This document shows positions 54,990 to 62,624 of a DNA stretch of 64,000 bases, piece after piece. The notes beneath the pieces are model-generated. The model did no database searches. It was not told the origin of the DNA and saw only the letters and a list, made by a program, of their open reading frames with translations. A program made the position numbers and the translations under genes. The stretch lies in contig NZ_JACGYX010000006.1 of the NCBI RefSeq assembly GCF_014119005.1, forward strand, positions 1 to 64,000, in the 5' to 3' direction. The stretch is from Psychrobacter sp. GP33 (GTDB taxonomy: Bacteria > Pseudomonadota > Gammaproteobacteria > Pseudomonadales > Moraxellaceae). The stretch's first letter is position 1. The number at the start of each line of letters is the position of its first letter.

Positions 54990-56519
54990 CTATTCATCTG
55001 CCAAAAAATCTGGCAATTCCGCTGCCTGTTTCTCTAGCTTCTTCAGTTTCTTTTTACCAAGACCGCCAAGCGCTTCAACGCCATGACGTAAGCGTATCAG
55101 CGTCATATCTGCACCGATAATTGCCATAGAGTTCATGACTGGTGTCGATGAGGTGCTACCGGCAATGGCGACAAAGAACGGTGCCATAAAGTCGCGCATC
55201 TTAATAACAAGCGCATCAGACAGCCCTTTCATGGTGGCATAGATGTTTTCTTCCGACCATGTGGGTAAGACTTCGAGTTGCCAGATTGCCAGTTGCAACA
55301 TTTCCATGATTTGCTCATCTGATAGAGATTTGTGGCTAAAGCTTTCAGCACTGATATCTGGCAAGTTTTGAAAGTAAAATCCGCCCCAATTGACTGCATC
55401 AGAGAGCAATTCAATACGGGGCTGAATCGCTGCTGCCATCGCGGTTAATTTATCGCTGTTATTTGCCCAATCGAGAATTTTGTTTTTTAGTTCTTCTGGC
55501 GTTAGCGCACGTAGCCATTCAGCATTAAGCCAGTTGAGTTTTTCGATATCAAAGATAGGGCCGCCAAGCGATACACGTTGAATATCAAAGCTGGCAATCA
55601 TTTCCTCTAAGGTGAATTTCTCAGCATCATCAGGCATGGAGTAGCCCATACGTCCAAGATAGTTGAGCAAGGCTTCAGGCAATACGCCCGCGTCACGATA
55701 ATAGGTGATTGACGTTGGGTTTTTGCGTTTAGATAGCTTTGATTTATCAGGGTTACGCAGTAATGGCATATGGCATAGAACCGGCATTTCCCAACCAAAA
55801 TATTCATACAGTAATTGATGCTTAGGGGCAGAATTTAGCCATTCTTCACCGCGCAATACGTGGCTAATGTCCATCAAATGGTCATCGACAACGTTCGCAA
55901 GATGATAGGTTGGTAAGCCGTCTGTTTTTAACAAGACTTGCATGTCGACTTGCGCCCATGGAATCTCAACCGTACCGCGTAGCATATCCTCAACACGGCA
56001 CACGCCTTCTGTTGGTACTCGCATACGAATCACAAAAGGCATGCCATCAGCGACCATTTTATCGGATTCTGCGCGCGGCAAGTTGGCATAACGACCGTCG
56101 TAACGCGGTGTTTCACCGTTTGCCATTTGTGCGGCGCGCATAGTGTCCAACTCTTCACTGGTACAAAAACAGCGGAATGCATGATCGCTATCCAGCAGTT
56201 GCTGCGCGTGTTGTTTATAGATATCCGCGCGCTCACTTTGACGATAAGGCGCATGCGGACCACCAACGTCAGGACCTTCTGCCCAGTCAAGCCCAACCCA
56301 ACGCAAGGCATCCAAAATCATCTTTTCAGATTGTTCTGTTGAGCGCACTTGATCGGTATCTTCAATGCGTAAAATAAACTCACCGCCATGCGCTTTGGCA
56401 AAGGCTAAATTAAAGAGAGCGATATAAGCGGTGCCGACATGTGGAAAGCCAGTCGGGGAGGGTGCAATGCGAGTGCGTACAGGGCGGTTGCTGCTAGAAG
56501 GCGACGAAGTTTGGGTCAT
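54990..56519 (-). CDS. gltX: Glutamyl-tRNA synthetase
   Basis: GltX charges tRNA-Glu with glutamate. The 509-residue class I synthetase shows the HIGH-type motif in [88 protein letters not shown] and the KMSKS-type LSKRKNPTS, then the helical anticodon-binding domain. The second HIGH histidine reads HVGT, as in many gammaproteobacteria. A 10-residue Ser/Pro-rich N-terminus precedes the core. An extended -10 promoter lies about 77 bases upstream, and its substrate tRNA is encoded nearby. Confidence 0.97.
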   Translation of the reverse strand: MTQTSSPSSSNRPVRTRIAPSPTGFPHVGTAYIALFNLAFAKAHGGEFILRIEDTDQVRSTEQSEKMILDALRWVGLDWAEGPDVGGPHAPYRQSERADIYKQHAQQLLDSDHAFRCFCTSEELDTMRAAQMANGETPRYDGRYANLPRAESDKMVADGMPFVIRMRVPTEGVCRVEDMLRGTVEIPWAQVDMQVLLKTDGLPTYHLANVVDDHLMDISHVLRGEEWLNSAPKHQLLYEYFGWEMPVLCHMPLLRNPDKSKLSKRKNPTSITYYRDAGVLPEALLNYLGRMGYSMPDDAEKFTLEEMIASFDIQRVSLGGPIFDIEKLNWLNAEWLRALTPEELKNKILDWANNSDKLTAMAAAIQPRIELLSDAVNWGGFYFQNLPDISAESFSHKSLSDEQIMEMLQLAIWQLEVLPTWSEENIYATMKGLSDALVIKMRDFMAPFFVAIAGSTSSTPVMNSMAIIGADMTLIRLRHGVEALGGLGKKKLKKLEKQAAELPDFLADE

Positions 56520-56595
56520 AGAAATCTCAAAATATTAGGGTCTTGGAGCGAATAGACGTTAAAAAAGAAGGTAAAATGGCGTAAAATGTAGCGCT

Positions 56596-56604
56596 ATTAT
56601 AACA
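56596..56604 (-). promoter_or_regulatory. Putative extended -10 promoter of gltX
   Basis: On the minus strand TGTTATAAT gives a perfect -10 hexamer with the TGn extension. The transcript would start near 56589, 70 bases before the gltX ATG. The best -35 candidate, TCGACA, is 20 bases away, which an extended -10 can tolerate. Confidence 0.5.
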
Positions 56605-56643
56605 GGGATGGCGACTATTTTTGTCGAAAAGCCCAGTTGGCGC

Positions 56644-56671
56644 TTGACTACAGATATATCCTTGCGATAAT
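56644..56671 (+). promoter_or_regulatory. Putative sigma-70 promoter of the division/cell-wall cluster
   Basis: TTGACT at 56644-56649 (5/6) and GATAAT at 56666-56671 (5/6) are separated by 16 bases. Transcription would start near 56678, about 69 bases before the rsmH start codon. It is back to back with the gltX promoter. Confidence 0.6.
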
Positions 56672-56679
56672 AACGCATG

Positions 56680-56695
56680 ACAAGTCATAACTTGT
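56680..56695 (+). promoter_or_regulatory. Inverted repeat at the predicted rsmH transcription start
   Basis: ACAAGT-CATA-ACTTGT is a perfect 6-base dyad beginning within 2-3 bases of the predicted start site. It could be an operator or a 5' hairpin on the rsmH mRNA. It does not resemble the TGGG repeats bound by MraZ. Confidence 0.4.
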
Positions 56696-56746
56696 TTATT
56701 TTTATCTAATTATTGACCAGATTGGTCGTCATTTACTGAGTTATTT

Positions 56747-57847
56747 GTGTCCTCATCCAATTGTACAGCTTCACCCTTATCCGCTGACGCCCCATCAGCG
56801 TGCCTTGATGTGCCTCAAACTGAACCTGACCTAGCCATAGACGCAACACTCGACTTTAGCCACGATGCGGTATTGTTAGAGGAAACTGTTGCTGCGGTAC
56901 TTGGTATCAAGTCGCTACCTAAGCGTAAAGAGGGTAACGAAGAAGGTGGTAAGAATAGTCAACCAAAAGCCAGTGGCATTTATGTGGATGCGACCTTTGG
57001 GCGCGGTGGGCATAGCCGTTTACTGCTCACTCAGCTTGCGGATGATGCGAAGCTTATTGTCTTTGATAAAGACCCGACCGCAATTAGCGTTGCGCGTGAA
57101 TTGGCACGTATAGACAGCCGCGTAACCGTGGTTCATGATAGCTTTGCGACGCTAACAGCCAGCTTGGCGGCAATGGGTATCTCCCAAGTCGATGGCTTGA
57201 TGGCAGATTTGGGCGTATCGTCGCCACAAATCGATGATGGCAGTCGCGGCTTTAGCTTTATGCGTGATGGTGCGATTGATATGCGTATGGATACCAGTCG
57301 CGGCGAGTCAGTTGCCGAGTGGCTGAGCTATGTTGATGAAGAGACGCTTGCTAATGTGCTGTATGACTTTGGCGAAGAGCGTCACAGTCGCCGTATTGCA
57401 CGTGCCATTAAAGCGATGGAGAGCTTTGATTCTACCTTAGCCTTAGCTGAAGTAATCAAAGTCGCGCATCCAAAATGGCAAAAAGGCAAACATCCCGCGA
57501 CCCAAAGCTTTCAAGCGATGCGTATCTTCATTAATAATGAGCTTGGTGATGTCGATAGCTTTTTGGCGCAAAGCATTCCTATAATAAAAGCTGGCGGTCA
57601 GCTGGCGGTAATTAGCTTTCATTCGCTTGAAGACAGACGCATTAAGCAATTTTTGCAGCGCCATAGTAAAGGGCAATATCCGGAAGATGAAAATCTACCA
57701 ATGGCGCCCAATCGCCCGCGTTATTTTGGCAAGCCCAAACGTATTGCCCCAAGCGCTACTGAAGTCAAACATAACCCGAGATCTAGAAGCGCGTGGTTAC
57801 GTGCGGCGGTGCGTACGGATACCGCGTATGAAGAAAATGCTAAGTAA
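56747..57847 (+). CDS. rsmH: 16S rRNA (cytosine(1402)-N(4))-methyltransferase
   Basis: RsmH (MraW) methylates N4 of C1402 in the 16S rRNA decoding centre. The Rossmann core has YVDATFGRGGHSRLLL, VHDSFATL, GLMADLGVSSPQIDDGSRGFSFMRDGAIDMRMD and later SFQAMRIFINNELGD and VISFHSLEDRRIKQF. At 366 residues it is longer than the 313-residue E. coli protein, through an N-terminal Ser/Ala/Pro stretch of about 35 residues and a charged insertion KRKEGNEEGGKNSQPKASG at about 59-77. The start is GTG 56747 with a weak Shine-Dalgarno sequence; no closer in-frame ATG precedes the core, so the N-terminus is somewhat uncertain. mraZ, normally upstream, is absent here. Confidence 0.95.
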   Translation: MSSSNCTASPLSADAPSACLDVPQTEPDLAIDATLDFSHDAVLLEETVAAVLGIKSLPKRKEGNEEGGKNSQPKASGIYVDATFGRGGHSRLLLTQLADDAKLIVFDKDPTAISVARELARIDSRVTVVHDSFATLTASLAAMGISQVDGLMADLGVSSPQIDDGSRGFSFMRDGAIDMRMDTSRGESVAEWLSYVDEETLANVLYDFGEERHSRRIARAIKAMESFDSTLALAEVIKVAHPKWQKGKHPATQSFQAMRIFINNELGDVDSFLAQSIPIIKAGGQLAVISFHSLEDRRIKQFLQRHSKGQYPEDENLPMAPNRPRYFGKPKRIAPSATEVKHNPRSRSAWLRAAVRTDTAYEENAK

Positions 57848-58229
57848 TGATAAAATGATAACTGGCTATATTGTTTTTAAATCGCTACGGGTCTGTTAAA
57901 AAGCGGTAAATATTAGCTGCTAATCTGACAGGCTGCTTCTTATAAGCCTTTTTGCTTTATCTGACTGATTATTTTGTGATATTAGTTATTTATTTATTAT
58001 GAGCTACGGCTATCAGCTATTGCTTAATGAGTAGCAGTTTATATACGTTCCCACTCGTACTAGAGTAGGTCTGTAAAAGTAGGCTTAATATTGATGATAT
58101 TTTACTAATAGTGGTTTAGGGTGGGTAATTTCATGCTGACAGTTTAGTGTTGGTAGTGATAGGCAGCTAACGGCATAATGCGTTGGCTGTATTCTTTTTT
58201 ATAATTGAGTTTACTTTTTTGAGACAGTC
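57848..58229. other. 382-base gap between rsmH and ftsL
   Basis: This interval breaks the usual rsmH-ftsL contact in the division cluster. It has no ORF above about a dozen codons. A weak hairpin AGGCT/AGCCT followed by TTTTT (57930-57953) may be a partial terminator, and a perfect TATAAT at 58200-58205 could be the -10 of an ftsL promoter, although I find no -35 at proper spacing. Confidence 0.45.
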
Positions 58230-58649
58230 ATGGCAATAACTGGCAGACCTACAACCCGTCATCATACTAAGACCACGCCCGATGCGGATATTGGTGAATT
58301 ATTCGTGCAGCGTTTTAGTATCGTGAGAATATATGTAGCGATACTACTGTTGTTGGCAGCTGCTATTGTGTGGAGTGGTATTAAAACCGCCGAATCGATT
58401 CAACAATATCATCAGGATTATAAAGCCTTGCAAGATATGAAAAAACAAGAGCGCACGTTGCAAATTGAGCATCAGCGTTTATTAATTGAGCAGCAGACTT
58501 TTAGTGCCACCCCGCAAATTGCCAGCCGCGCGGTTTCTGAATTGGGAATGTATACCCCAACTTTTAAAGATAAGCTTATTATCCAGCCAGGTGCTGCTGT
58601 TGCAGTGACTGAAGCGGTAAGCCCAACTACCGTGGAGGCAGGACGATGA
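58230..58649 (+). CDS. ftsL: Cell division protein FtsL
   Basis: FtsL is a bitopic divisome protein that forms the FtsQLB complex and activates FtsWI. The 139-residue protein has a short cytoplasmic N-terminus, one transmembrane segment (about 34-52; IYVAILLLLAAAIVWSG), a periplasmic coiled coil (ALQDMKKQERTLQIEHQRLLIEQQ) and the conserved SRAVSELGMYTP element. It is a little longer than E. coli FtsL (121). GAGACAG precedes the ATG, and the stop overlaps the ftsI start as ATGA. Confidence 0.9.
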   Translation: MAITGRPTTRHHTKTTPDADIGELFVQRFSIVRIYVAILLLLAAAIVWSGIKTAESIQQYHQDYKALQDMKKQERTLQIEHQRLLIEQQTFSATPQIASRAVSELGMYTPTFKDKLIIQPGAAVAVTEAVSPTTVEAGR

Positions 58650-60829
58650 GCGACAACGGAAATAAAACTGACAAAAAAAGCCAAAAAAAGCCAAGTGCTG
58701 CCACTGCTAAAAGGTCAGAAAGCGGTAAAGTGACTTCGCCCATACGTCGTAGCAGCATTGGCAAAAGCGGTATTAAAAAGAGCACTGATAAAAACGGTAA
58801 AAGTACCAGCGCCGCACCTGTTGGCAAACGTCCAGTGCGTAAAACCACGGCAAAAATCAGTGCTGGTAAAGCCAGTACGAAAAGTCGCTCGACCAAAATA
58901 ACCAATCGTCTTAAAAAGAGCGACACCCAAGGTGCTTATACCAGCATCAAAAATCGCAAAAGTAAAAAAGTCATTTTTAGTAAAGCGTCAGGTGCCTCAA
59001 CACGGGGCGGTTTTGAATATGATAAAAATCGATTTCGTACCATTTGGGGACTGTCGTTTATCATTTTGGCGCTGCTTGTCTGCCGTGCTTTTTATCTGCA
59101 AGTGGCTAATGCACAGTTTTACCAAGACAAGGGTAATGAGCTGATTACCAGTGAGCGCACCCAAAAATCATACCGAGGTATGATTACCGATCGCAATCAT
59201 TTACCTTTAGCGGTTAGTGCGCCATTGGCAACCGTCTCTTTTAGCCCATATGATTATGCACGTGAATATTACGAGATAAAACGGATTAAAATAAGTAATC
59301 CTGACCAGCCAAAATTACAAGCGCGGATGCAAAAGCGCCTAGATGACATGGATTTGACGATGCTTGCGGCTGCTGCCAATATACCGGTGACAGATCTGCA
59401 AAAAGTTACCAAAATTGATGACAGTATTGATGTGACTAAAGAAGAATTGGTAAAAGCTGCGCTACCTTCTGGAGCAGGCTCGCATTATTTGCCGCTATTA
59501 AATAAGGTAACGCCTGAGATTGCTCAAAGTGTGAGCTCATTAGACTTTCCTGGCGTTTATGAAAAGACTTTTTTCCAGCGTTTTTATCCGCAGCCGCAAC
59601 CAAACTCGCAATTATTGGGTTTTATGGGGCAAAATGCTAATGATCCAGAGGGCGGTTATGAAGGGCGCGCTGGCATTGAACGTCAGTATGAAACTGAGCT
59701 TGCCGGTAAAGATGGCAAAGTTTTAATTCTAAAAGATGCTAAGCAAAACAGCTTAAAAGAAATTAAACAATTAGAGCCAGAAATTGCTGGGCAAGATGTT
59801 GCCCTCACGATTGACTCACGATTGCAGTATTTGCTTTATAAAGAGCTGGAAAAAGTAGGGCGTTTGCGTCAAGCGCTATGGTCAACGGGTATGATTGTGG
59901 ACGTGCAAACAGGTGAAGTGCTTGCCTTATCAACGTGGCCGTCTTTTAACTCGAATAATTTAAATGAGATGACTGGTGAAAACCAGCGCAACCGTGCATT
60001 ACTAGACGTGTTTGAGCCGGGTTCGGTTATGAAACCTTTTACCGTGGCGGCGGCGCTAGATTCAGGTAAATATACGCCTACCTCGTTAATTGATACCAAT
60101 CCTGGCTCTATTCATGTCAAAGGTTACACCATTCGTGACCATGATAATTTGGGCTCGATAAACATGGCAACGCTACTACAAAAATCAAGTAACGTCGCCT
60201 CTACCAAGATTGCTTTATCTTTGCCACCTGATGCCATTACTAATATGCAACGACAGTTTGGCTTTGGTACCAAAACCCCATTACAGTTCCCGGGCGAAGG
60301 CAGTGGATTATTGGTCACGCCAAAAGAAAAAGAGCTGTCCCGTCGCGCCACCATCAGTTATGGTTATGGCCTACAAGTAACCCTAGCACAAGTGGCACAG
60401 GCATATGCCGCACTGGCCGCAGGCGGCGTGATGCACCCGTTAACCTTGATTAAAAGTGACAAACCGCTGCCCAGTAAGCGCATTATGGCGCACGAGCAAG
60501 CGATGTCGATTGTGCAGATGTTAGAGTCGGTAACAGCGCCTGGTGGTACAGCGGTTGCTGCTGCCATTGATGGATACCGCGTAGCCGGTAAAACAGGGAC
60601 ATCACGCCGTATCAATCCTGAGGGCGGTTATTATACCGATCAGTATCGCAACGTATTTGCTGGTATTGCCCCAGCGTCTAACCCGAGATTAGTTGGCGTG
60701 GTATTGGTTGAAGATCCGCGTGGACAGTTTTACGCTGGTTTTACATCAGCACCTGTTTTTCATAATGTGATGAAAGAGGCGCTACGGTTATATAATGTGC
60801 CGCTCGATAAGCCTTTACAAACGAAGTAG
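58646..60829 (+). CDS. ftsI: Peptidoglycan D,D-transpeptidase FtsI (PBP3) with a long basic N-terminal tail
   Basis: FtsI cross-links septal peptidoglycan together with FtsW. The penicillin-binding domain has Ser460-Val-Met-Lys (SxxK), Ser514-Ser-Asn516 (SxN) and Lys649-Thr-Gly-Thr (KTGT); the last two are 135 residues apart, as in E. coli. A pedestal domain with GAGSHYLPLLNKV and GFMGQNANDPEGGYEGRAGIERQYE precedes it, after a transmembrane helix at about 133-153. The protein has 727 residues against 588 in E. coli, mainly because the cytoplasmic N-terminus is about 130 residues long and extremely rich in Lys, Ser, Thr and Arg. The start overlaps the ftsL stop. Confidence 0.96.
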   Translation: MSDNGNKTDKKSQKKPSAATAKRSESGKVTSPIRRSSIGKSGIKKSTDKNGKSTSAAPVGKRPVRKTTAKISAGKASTKSRSTKITNRLKKSDTQGAYTSIKNRKSKKVIFSKASGASTRGGFEYDKNRFRTIWGLSFIILALLVCRAFYLQVANAQFYQDKGNELITSERTQKSYRGMITDRNHLPLAVSAPLATVSFSPYDYAREYYEIKRIKISNPDQPKLQARMQKRLDDMDLTMLAAAANIPVTDLQKVTKIDDSIDVTKEELVKAALPSGAGSHYLPLLNKVTPEIAQSVSSLDFPGVYEKTFFQRFYPQPQPNSQLLGFMGQNANDPEGGYEGRAGIERQYETELAGKDGKVLILKDAKQNSLKEIKQLEPEIAGQDVALTIDSRLQYLLYKELEKVGRLRQALWSTGMIVDVQTGEVLALSTWPSFNSNNLNEMTGENQRNRALLDVFEPGSVMKPFTVAAALDSGKYTPTSLIDTNPGSIHVKGYTIRDHDNLGSINMATLLQKSSNVASTKIALSLPPDAITNMQRQFGFGTKTPLQFPGEGSGLLVTPKEKELSRRATISYGYGLQVTLAQVAQAYAALAAGGVMHPLTLIKSDKPLPSKRIMAHEQAMSIVQMLESVTAPGGTAVAAAIDGYRVAGKTGTSRRINPEGGYYTDQYRNVFAGIAPASNPRLVGVVLVEDPRGQFYAGFTSAPVFHNVMKEALRLYNVPLDKPLQTK

Positions 60830-60908
60830 AGCACATTACTGTTTTATTTAAGTGCTTACTTATTTTAATGCTCAGTCACCTTTAATATGTTTAGGATTTA
60901 AATCTCTC

Positions 60909-62525
60909 ATGCCGACATTGACACGCGATATTACCTTGCAGCTGCTGCTGGACCAGACGCCCAATTATGATGCTGAGGGTGACAATCGCGTTGACATCGT
61001 CAGTCATGGCAATAGCAATCTAAAAAGGCAATGGACGGCACAATTACAGGCACTTCCTCATTTACATTCAGTGTCTAACTTGCCCTTTCAAAATATAAAG
61101 CTAGATAGTCGCGCGGTTGCTACAAATGATATGTTTGTGTTGCTAGCCAGTCACACACAAGACTGCCAAAAAAGTAGGGCTTATCTTTATCAAGCTGCAC
61201 AAAACGCAGCCTTTATTTTATCAGAAGTTGATCACACAACTTTACTGACTAACGAGGCTCTTGCTTGTCCGGTTATCTATGTGCCCAATATTCGTGATTT
61301 TTTAGGCGATTTGGTGCAAGCGTGTTTGCAATATCGCCAGCCAGTTACGTTGCCAATTGTGGTTGCAGTGACGGGCACGAATGGTAAAACCACCATCAGT
61401 CAGCTGATTGCGCAATTAGCACAATTAGCGGATATGAGCAGCGCGGTCATGGGTACGGCAGGTAATGGTAAGCTTGGCGCGCTGATACAAGCCAGCCATA
61501 CCACGGGTGACGCTTTGGCAGTTCAGCAGTTTGTATATCAAATGGGTGAGGAAGATGCGGATTTAATTGCGCTTGAGGCAAGCTCGCATGGTCTCGATCA
61601 GCAGCGTTTACAAGGTGTGCCCGTCAGCGTTGCTATTTATACCAATCTTAGCCGCGACCATTTGGATTATCATGCGACAATGGCGGAATATGTCGCCGCT
61701 AAAGCCAAGTTGTTTAACAAAGCCCATTTTCCGACTTTGACCCATGCCATTATTAATATTGATGATGAGTATGCGCAAATAATGCTGGATACGGCAAATG
61801 CTAGTGGTTTAGTAGTCTGGACATATAGTTTAGATGCAACGTCAACAGCGACTTTTGTAGCATCGCGTATCGCACCAAGCCTGCAAGGAGTTGAAATTAC
61901 TCTACAGAGCACGTTTGGTGATATTGATATTATTAGTCCTTTATTAGGACGTTTTAATGTTGCCAACTTACTTGCCGCGATTGCAGCGACAGTCGCATTG
62001 GGCATTGATATTGAGCGTATGGTAGATTTAGTACCACAATTACAAGGCGCGGTTGGGCGTATGCAGCGCGTGCCGTCAAAAGATGGCTGCTTTATCGTTG
62101 ATTACGCGCATACACCTGATGCCTTGGTGCAAGTGTTGGACAGTCTGCGTACTCATTGCCAAGGCAAATTGTGGGCAGTATTTGGCTGCGGCGGTGATCG
62201 TGATACGGGTAAGCGTCCGTTGATGGCGCAAGCAGGATTAACGGGTGCGGATCAAGTGATATTGACCGCAGACAATCCACGCACCGAAGATCCCAATGTG
62301 ATTTTGCAAGACATGCAAGTAGGTATGACTGCTGAGCAATATCAGCGCACCCATATTGAGTCTGACCGCCAACAGGCAATTACATACGCAGTCAATCATG
62401 CCAGCGCTAATGATATTGTGGTAATTGCTGGCAAAGGTCATGAAACTTATCAAGAAATTAACGGTGTTCGTCATGATTTTGATGATAGCGTGGTGCTGCG
62501 ACAGGCTCTACAACAATCTTTGTAG
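60909..62525 (+). CDS. murE: UDP-N-acetylmuramoyl-L-alanyl-D-glutamate-2,6-diaminopimelate ligase
   Basis: MurE adds meso-diaminopimelate to the peptidoglycan precursor UDP-MurNAc-L-Ala-D-Glu. It shows the ATP loop GTNGKT (156-161), ASSHGLDQQRLQG, TNLSRDHLDYHATMAEYVAAKAKLF with the carbamylated-lysine region, VDYAHTPDAL, FGCGGDRDTGKRPLM and DNPR at 455-458, the motif selecting diaminopimelate over lysine. A GTG at 60852 is in frame, but ATG 60909 (AGGAT upstream, MPTLTRDITLQLL) gives about 538 residues and a more natural N-terminus; the family average is about 495, and the first 60 residues look variable. Confidence 0.96.
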   Translation: MPTLTRDITLQLLLDQTPNYDAEGDNRVDIVSHGNSNLKRQWTAQLQALPHLHSVSNLPFQNIKLDSRAVATNDMFVLLASHTQDCQKSRAYLYQAAQNAAFILSEVDHTTLLTNEALACPVIYVPNIRDFLGDLVQACLQYRQPVTLPIVVAVTGTNGKTTISQLIAQLAQLADMSSAVMGTAGNGKLGALIQASHTTGDALAVQQFVYQMGEEDADLIALEASSHGLDQQRLQGVPVSVAIYTNLSRDHLDYHATMAEYVAAKAKLFNKAHFPTLTHAIINIDDEYAQIMLDTANASGLVVWTYSLDATSTATFVASRIAPSLQGVEITLQSTFGDIDIISPLLGRFNVANLLAAIAATVALGIDIERMVDLVPQLQGAVGRMQRVPSKDGCFIVDYAHTPDALVQVLDSLRTHCQGKLWAVFGCGGDRDTGKRPLMAQAGLTGADQVILTADNPRTEDPNVILQDMQVGMTAEQYQRTHIESDRQQAITYAVNHASANDIVVIAGKGHETYQEINGVRHDFDDSVVLRQALQQSL

Positions 62526-62624
62526 CAATCAGGACGAATATAAAACCATTTAGTGCCTCAAAAATATAACCATCATAGTAAATGGTATCGTCAATACGAC
62601 AAGAAATAAGACAAGGTAATCGTT

